The position numbers and the translations under genes are program-made. Shown here in pieces: positions 59,793-64,000 of a stretch of DNA of 64,000 nucleotides. Each line of letters starts with the position of its first letter. The first letter of the stretch is position 1. Source of the stretch: Deltaproteobacteria bacterium (GTDB taxonomy: Bacteria > Myxococcota_A > Polyangia > DRWM01 > JAAZOP01); assembly GCA_016218765.1 (NCBI GenBank), contig JACRCZ010000132.1, positions 29,716 through 93,715 of the forward strand, in the 5' to 3' direction. The notes under the pieces were generated by a model that ran no database searches, was not told the origin of the DNA, and was given only the letters and a program-made list of their open reading frames with translations.

Positions 59793-60365
59793 ATGGCGAT
59801 CGAAACGGGCGAGATCAACGCCCTGCTCGGGCACGGCACGGACTTCGCGGGGAAGCTCACCTTCGAGGGGACCGTGCGGATCGACGGGCGGTTCCAGGGG
59901 GAGGTGTTCACCCACGACGTGCTGATCATCGGGGAGGGTGCCGAGGTGCGGGCGGAGATCGACGTGGGCACGTTGATCGTCAAGGGCGGGGTGGTCATCG
60001 GCAACATCCGCGCCCGCGACGCCGTCGAGATCCACGCGCCGGGACGGGTCCTGGGCGACATCGCGTCCCCGTCGCTCTACGTCGGCAAGGGCGTCGTCTT
60101 CGACGGCCGCTGCCAGATGCGCGGCGACGACGGCGAGAACGTCTGCCGGCCCGAAGGCCCCGGCGCCGAACATGTCGGCGCCGATCCGGTCCCGCCCGGC
60201 ATGCCGGCCCCCGCCGGCCCCTCCGACGGGTCGCTGCCGCCGCGCGCTTCCTACCCCTCCGCGCCGCCGATGCCCGTGGCCGCCGTTCCTCCCCCGCCCG
60301 CCGTCCAAGCCTGGCCCCCCGTCCAGATCGTCCCACCACCGATCCAGGCCGGCAAGAGAAGGTAG
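59793..60365 (+). CDS. Bactofilin
   Basis: 190 residues. Bactofilins self-assemble without nucleotide into filaments that organise cell shape, chromosome ends or polar proteins. The right-handed beta-helix core spans about 8-110: LLGHGTDFAGKLTFEGTVRI, DGRFQGEV, GEGAEVRAEIDVGTLIVKGG, GNIRARDAVEIHAPGRVLGD. It is followed by a Pro/Ala-rich tail (about 125-190) ending KRR, like myxobacterial BacM-type proteins with unstructured tails. Start ATG 59793 after a clear ribosome site. Confidence 0.93.
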   Translation: MAIETGEINALLGHGTDFAGKLTFEGTVRIDGRFQGEVFTHDVLIIGEGAEVRAEIDVGTLIVKGGVVIGNIRARDAVEIHAPGRVLGDIASPSLYVGKGVVFDGRCQMRGDDGENVCRPEGPGAEHVGADPVPPGMPAPAGPSDGSLPPRASYPSAPPMPVAAVPPPPAVQAWPPVQIVPPPIQAGKRR

Positions 60366-60419
60366 TTCCCCGATCGTCGTCGCTCCCGCCTCGGCTCGCG
60401 TGAATCTCCCGTCCGTTTC

Positions 60420-60428
60420 TGCTATCGA
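60420..60428 (+). promoter_or_regulatory. Extended -10 of the DsbA-like gene
   Basis: TGC then TATCGA (60423-60428), seven bases before the ATG at 60436; weak -35 (GTGAAT, 17-base spacing). Predicts a leaderless message. Confidence 0.4.
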
Positions 60429-60435
60429 AGGCGGC

Positions 60436-61191
60436 ATGACGAAACTCCGGGTCGGGGTGTTGGGCTGCCTCGTCGCGTTCTGCGTCGTCGACGCGTCGTC
60501 CGCCGAGGAGGACGCCGGTGCGATGCCGGCCGCGCCACCCGCGCGCCGTGCGCCGCCACCGCTGCCCGACGAGGTGCAGGACGTCGAGGTCGCGTCGTGG
60601 AACCCGACCCGCGGCCCGGCGGACGCTCCGGTCACCGTCGTGGTCTTCGGCGAGTACCTCTGTCCGTTCTGCAAGAAGCTCCAGGTCACGCTTGACCGGC
60701 TGGTCGAGGCGTACGGAGACCGGGTCCGGATCGTCTGGCGCCAGTGGATCGTCCATCCCCCCGCCCGTGAGGCGGCGCTGGCCGCGATCGCGGCGGGCAT
60801 GCAGGACCGCTTCTGGGAGTTCCACGATCTACTCTTCGAGCGCCAGAACGAGCTGCGGGTCCTGTACGAAGGCGGCACGGTGCCATGGAGAGATTGGGCG
60901 GCCGAGGCAGGCCTGGACGCGGAGCGGTTCGAGCGCGATCGGACGGGGCTGCAGGCGGAAGCACGTCTCGAGGCCGACGAAGTCGAGGCCCGGCGTGTCG
61001 GCGCCACCGGCACGCCCTCGCCGTTCGTCAATGGACGCCACATGCCCGGGGCCGTGCCGCCGTCCTGGTTCGGCCTGTGGATCGACGAACTGCTGGGGAT
61101 CGAGGGCCCGACGTTGCCCGTCTCCCAGGACCCGGCTTCGCCGCCGTCTGCCGGCTGCGGCGTTCCGACTCCCGCCCCTTCGGACCGGTAA
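60436..61191 (+). CDS. DsbA-like thiol oxidoreductase, exported
   Basis: 251 residues. Signal region (VGVLGCLVAFCVVDASSA) and Pro/Ala linker, then a thioredoxin fold with inserted helical domain: APVTVVVFGEYLCPFCKKLQ (active site C76-P-F-C79), a long helical insert (EAALAAIAAGMQDRFWEFHD), and the cis-Pro loop GATGTPSPFVNG. It belongs to the DsbA/DsbG-like thioredoxin_4 group common in Myxococcota. Plausibly forms disulfides in the many Cys-rich exported proteins of this region; this is inference. The signal has a Cys that could also make it a lipoprotein. Confidence 0.85.
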   Translation: MTKLRVGVLGCLVAFCVVDASSAEEDAGAMPAAPPARRAPPPLPDEVQDVEVASWNPTRGPADAPVTVVVFGEYLCPFCKKLQVTLDRLVEAYGDRVRIVWRQWIVHPPAREAALAAIAAGMQDRFWEFHDLLFERQNELRVLYEGGTVPWRDWAAEAGLDAERFERDRTGLQAEARLEADEVEARRVGATGTPSPFVNGRHMPGAVPPSWFGLWIDELLGIEGPTLPVSQDPASPPSAGCGVPTPAPSDR

Positions 61192-61226
61192 CTCGACCCG
61201 GACGACCCACCAAGAACCGAGGACCC

Positions 61227-61253
61227 GCGCGGTCCCGCCTCGCGGGACCGCGC
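61227..61253. terminator. Perfect 12-bp hairpin between dsbA-like gene and atp operon
   Basis: GCGCGGTCCCGC-CTC-GCGGGACCGCGC, a flawless 12-bp stem with a 3-base loop, 35 bases after the stop. There is no T-run, so it may be a Rho-assisted terminator or an mRNA end stabiliser, or it may be a word-type repeat. Confidence 0.5.
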
Positions 61254-61269
61254 AGGGCGCACGTCGTCC

Positions 61270-61299
61270 TTGACCCCGCGCCCCCGGAAGTGCTAGGAG
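61270..61299 (+). promoter_or_regulatory. Candidate promoter of the atp operon
   Basis: TTGACC (61270-61275), an 18-base spacer ending TGC, TAGGAG (61294-61299), then eight bases to the ATG at 61308. The -10 is poor apart from TGC-TA; AGGAG can instead act as a ribosome site for a longer transcript. Confidence 0.4.
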
Positions 61300-61307
61300 C
61301 GGCCGCA

Positions 61308-61775
61308 ATGATGAATCTGGCCTCCATCGTCTGGGCCTCCGCCCGCTCGATCGTCGACGTCGATGCCACGCTGTTCGTCCAGCTCGGCCTGTTCCTCGTC
61401 TGCTTCCTGCTGCTTCGGGGACTCGTGTTCAAGCCGCTCATTCGACTTGCGGACGAGCGGCGGGCGCAGACGACCGGGATGCGCGAGGAAGCCAAACGCC
61501 TGGATGCCGATGCCGACGGGCGCACGAAGTCCCTGGCGCGCTCGCTCCAGCAGACGAAGCTGGACGCGCAGGCCGAGCGGGAGAAGATCCGGCAGCTCGC
61601 GAAGCAGCGCGAGCAGGAGATCCTGCGTCTGGCGAAGGAGGAGGCGGCCCGCACCGCCGACGCCGCCCGATCGTCCGTCGAGGCGCAACGGGCGGGGGCG
61701 GAGCGCGAGGCCGTCGAGCAGGCTGGCATGCTGGCCGGGGGGATCGCCGCGCGGCTCGCCGGGCGGCCGCTGTAG
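61308..61775 (+). CDS. atpF': ATP synthase Fo subunit b'
   Basis: 155 residues. One N-terminal membrane helix (DATLFVQLGLFLVCFLLLRG) then a long, highly charged helix with coiled-coil heptads (REEAKRLDADADGRTKSLAR). This is the second b-type stator subunit that precedes b in delta-proteobacterial and photosynthetic operons. Two adjacent ATGs (61308, 61311). First gene of the operon in the window; a and c subunits are not upstream, so they must be elsewhere. Confidence 0.85.
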   Translation: MMNLASIVWASARSIVDVDATLFVQLGLFLVCFLLLRGLVFKPLIRLADERRAQTTGMREEAKRLDADADGRTKSLARSLQQTKLDAQAEREKIRQLAKQREQEILRLAKEEAARTADAARSSVEAQRAGAEREAVEQAGMLAGGIAARLAGRPL

Positions 61776-61821
61776 TCCGGGACGCGACGGTCGACATTCC
61801 GGGACCGAGGGGGTTTAGGGG

Positions 61822-62505
61822 GTGGAGGTGCACGTGGTGCACGGATTCCCACGGTTCGCGACGTGGTTCCTGCTGGTGGCGGCGTTGTCGTTCCTGCCCG
61901 CGCCGGCGGTCGCCGAGACGCACGCGGCCGAGGGGCACCCGGCGGCGGCGGAGGGTCACGGCGCCGGGCACGCCGACCCCCATCTCAAGCTCAACTGGGT
62001 CGGGTTCGGGGATCGCCACACGCCTGCGGTCATCGCCCTGATCATCAACTCCGCCATCCTGTTCGGGCTCCTCATCCACTTCGGCAAGGCCCCGGTGAAG
62101 GGCTTCCTGCTCGAGCGGCGGAAGAAGGTCGAGGAAGAGGTCGACCAGGCGTTCGAGGAGAAGGTCCGGGCGGAGGGCAAGCTGCGCGGCGTCGTGCTGC
62201 GTACGAAGAACCTCGACGAGGAATTGGCGCACCTCAAGGAGGATCTGCTGCGGGTCGGCCACGACGAGCGTGATCGGCTGATCGCCGACGCCGGCGCGCG
62301 GGCGGAGAAGATCCGCAAGGACGCGGACGCGGCAGCGCGGGAGATCGAGCGTGCGGCCGCGCGGGAGCTGCGCGCGCGGATGGTCGAGCAGGCGCTGGAG
62401 GCGGCCGGCAAGTCGCTGCGGGAGCGGTTGGGGCCGGCCGACCAGTCGCGGCTGGCCGAGGAGTTCGTGCGGCGGCTCCCCGCGGAGGGAGGGCAGGCGC
62501 GATGA
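61822..62505 (+). CDS. atpF: ATP synthase Fo subunit b with N-terminal exported, His-rich extension
   Basis: 227 residues. An extra N-terminal hydrophobic segment (FATWFLLVAALSFLPAPAVA) resembles a cleavable signal and is followed by a His/Gly/Glu stretch (HAAEGHPAAAEGHGAGHADP). Then comes the true membrane helix (TPAVIALIINSAILFGLLIHFGK, slightly longer than quoted in other b subunits) and the stator coiled coil (LLERRKKVEEEVDQAFEEKV). A signal-like head on b occurs in other delta-proteobacteria. Start is one of several GTGs (61822, 61828); the exact one is uncertain. Confidence 0.88.
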   Translation: MEVHVVHGFPRFATWFLLVAALSFLPAPAVAETHAAEGHPAAAEGHGAGHADPHLKLNWVGFGDRHTPAVIALIINSAILFGLLIHFGKAPVKGFLLERRKKVEEEVDQAFEEKVRAEGKLRGVVLRTKNLDEELAHLKEDLLRVGHDERDRLIADAGARAEKIRKDADAAAREIERAAARELRARMVEQALEAAGKSLRERLGPADQSRLAEEFVRRLPAEGGQAR

Positions 62506-63062
62506 GCGGCGGTTCCGTTCCGGTGCGCTACGCCCGGGCGCTTTTCGCGCTGGCGGAGGAGAAGCAGAACCTGCCGACGCTGCAGCGCGAGTGGAAGGAC
62601 CTGGCCGAGACCTTCCGGGAGAGCCCGACGCTCGGTCCCACCCTCGCCAATCCCCACCTGCCGCTCGCGCAGCGCGAGCGGGCGTTGTCCGATCTGCTCG
62701 ATCGCCTGCCCGCCTCGCCCGCGACGCGCGGCGCGGTCCGGCTGCTGCTGCAGAAGGGTCGCATCCTGCTGCTGACCGACGTGGCGCGGGCGTTCGAGCG
62801 GATGATCGAGGAGCGGACGGGGCGGGCGCGGGCGACGGTGACGACGGCGGTGCCGTTGCCGGACGATTTCCACCGCAGCCTCCAGGAGCGCCTGGAGAAG
62901 GCGAGCGGGCGGAAGCTGTCGGTCGAGCGCAACGTGGACGCCGAGATCCTGGGCGGGGTGGTGGCGCGGGTGGGCGACGTCCTGTACGACGGCTCGCTCC
63001 GCGCGGCGCTCGCCCGCTTGCGCGAGAGACTGCTGGAGGGGAACGAGGCCCCGCAGGTGTAG
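62502..63062 (+). CDS. atpH: ATP synthase F1 subunit delta
   Basis: 186 residues, OSCP/delta stator subunit linking F1 to the b subunits. N-terminal helical bundle (VRYARALFALAEE), middle LARLRERL-type repeats and the C-terminal signature AEILGGVVARVGDVLYDGSLR followed by AALARLRERLLEG. ATG overlaps the atpF stop (ATGA). Confidence 0.93.
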   Translation: MSGGSVPVRYARALFALAEEKQNLPTLQREWKDLAETFRESPTLGPTLANPHLPLAQRERALSDLLDRLPASPATRGAVRLLLQKGRILLLTDVARAFERMIEERTGRARATVTTAVPLPDDFHRSLQERLEKASGRKLSVERNVDAEILGGVVARVGDVLYDGSLRAALARLRERLLEGNEAPQV

Positions 63063-63104
63063 CGGCGCGGCGCAGCCCGCCGGACGCGACGATGAGGTGA
63101 ACTG

Positions 63105-64000
63105 ATGCAGCTCAGAGCGGAAGAAGTCAGCCGGATCATCAAGAAGCAGATCGAGGAATTCGACCAGAAGGTCGAAATCACCGAGACGGGGACGGTGCTC
63201 CAGGTCGGTGACGGCATCGCCCGCGTCTACGGCCTGGACAACGTCATGGCCGGCGAGCTGGTCGAGTTCCCGCACCATGTCGTGGGCATGGTCCTGAACC
63301 TCGAGGAGGACAACGTCGGCGTCGTGCTTTTCGGCGAGGATCGCGAGATCCGCGAGGGCGACACCGTCCGCCGCACCGGCCGCATCGCCGATGTCCCCGT
63401 GGGCATGCCCACCGTCGGCCGCGTGACCAACGCCCTCGGCATCCCCATCGACGGCCTGGGTCCCATCGAGTCGTCCGAACGGCGGCGCGTCGAGCTCAAG
63501 GCGCCGGGCATCGTCTACCGCCAGCCGGTCAAGGAGCCGCTGCAGACCGGCCTCAAGGCGATCGATTCGATGATCCCCATCGGCCGCGGCCAGCGCGAGC
63601 TGATCCTCGGCGACCGCCAGACCGGCAAGACCGCCATCGCGGTCGACGCGATCATCAACCAGCGCGGCCACAACGTGTTCTGCATCTACGTCGCCATCGG
63701 ACAGAAGCAGTCCACCGTGGCCCAGGTCGTCGACAAGCTGCGCAACGCCGGCGCCATGGAGTACACCACCGTCGTCTCCGCCACCGCCAGCGACCCCGCC
63801 CCGCTGCAGTTCCTCGCGCCGTACACCGGCTGCGCCATGGGCGAGTGGTTCCGCGACAACGGCAAGCACGGCCTGGTGGTCTACGACGACCTCTCCAAGC
63901 AGGCCGTGGCCTACCGCCAGGTCTCGCTCCTCCTGCGACGGCCGCCGGGACGCGAGGCCTACCCCGGCGACGTGTTCAACCTCCACAGCCGCCTCCTGGA
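63105..64000 (+). CDS. atpA: ATP synthase F1 subunit alpha, 3' end cut off by window edge
   Basis: About 298 residues visible from ATG 63105, preceded by GAGGTGA. Features: [19 protein letters not shown] at the N-terminus, the beta-barrel ([20 protein letters not shown]), the P-loop GDRQTGKT, and [24 protein letters not shown] sequence with [14 protein letters not shown], all hallmark alpha-subunit stretches. gamma, beta and epsilon are expected beyond the edge. Confidence 0.97.
   Translation, partial: MQLRAEEVSRIIKKQIEEFDQKVEITETGTVLQVGDGIARVYGLDNVMAGELVEFPHHVVGMVLNLEEDNVGVVLFGEDREIREGDTVRRTGRIADVPVGMPTVGRVTNALGIPIDGLGPIESSERRRVELKAPGIVYRQPVKEPLQTGLKAIDSMIPIGRGQRELILGDRQTGKTAIAVDAIINQRGHNVFCIYVAIGQKQSTVAQVVDKLRNAGAMEYTTVVSATASDPAPLQFLAPYTGCAMGEWFRDNGKHGLVVYDDLSKQAVAYRQVSLLLRRPPGREAYPGDVFNLHSRLL

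Overview
The window is very GC-rich and densely coded. Its gene content resembles Myxococcota or related former Deltaproteobacteria: eukaryote-like Ser/Thr kinases and PP2C phosphatases, a bactofilin, PEGA and PKD-type lipoproteins, FG-GAP proteins, type IV minor pilins with PilY1, and long cysteine-rich lipoproteins with Asp/Ala/Gly linkers. I cannot place it below phylum. No rRNA, tRNA, CRISPR array, phage or insertion sequence was recognised.

Layout. 1-2095 (minus): rarA (cut by the window edge), a zinc-ribbon protein, mazG. 2243-7813: a small exported protein, an opposing lipoprotein, gyrA and an exported Pro-rich barrel-like protein. 7818-12095: a Ser/Thr kinase divergent from an Hsp70 gene that is split by an in-frame amber codon, followed by a J-domain gene. 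12112-14741 (minus): PKD-type lipoprotein and PP2C phosphatase. 14823-20100 (plus): a small conserved protein, a ClC channel with CBS/TrkA-C domains, Lon protease. 20110-45332 (minus, about 25 kb): a surface-structure region. A complete minor-pilin/PilY1 operon (fimU-pilV-pilW-pilX-pilY1) is flanked on both sides by a giant Cys-rich lipoprotein paired with an Asp-rich lipoprotein; upstream of these lie a FG-GAP lipoprotein, a PEGA protein and a membrane Ser/Thr kinase. 45504-49234 (plus): lipoprotein, Tat-exported DUF362 protein and membrane polyferredoxin, probably a redox module. 49235-56591 (minus): rtcB, a HepT/MntA toxin-antitoxin pair, a FolK-archease fusion, a coiled-coil protein, kbl and tdh. 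56748-59562 (minus): an outer-membrane protein and a PP2C-cyclic-nucleotide-domain fusion. 59793-61191 (plus): bactofilin and a DsbA-like thiol oxidoreductase. 61308-64000 (plus): start of the F1Fo ATP synthase operon (b', b, delta, alpha).

The most notable points are: (i) an RNA-repair neighbourhood in which the ligase RtcB, a HEPN RNase toxin with its MNT antitoxin, and archease (fused to FolK, apparently starting at CTG) are consecutive on one strand; (ii) the symmetric pilus-tip locus, whose giant lipoproteins carry tandem repeats matching the animal/snake disintegrin motif; (iii) the Hsp70 interrupted by one stop codon between its ATPase and substrate domains; (iv) several families of short word-like repeats between genes and, in frame, inside protein linkers; and (v) a recurring promoter pattern (TTGnnn, 18 bp, often TGC-TA) with the start codon only 7-8 bases after the -10, which suggests leaderless mRNAs.
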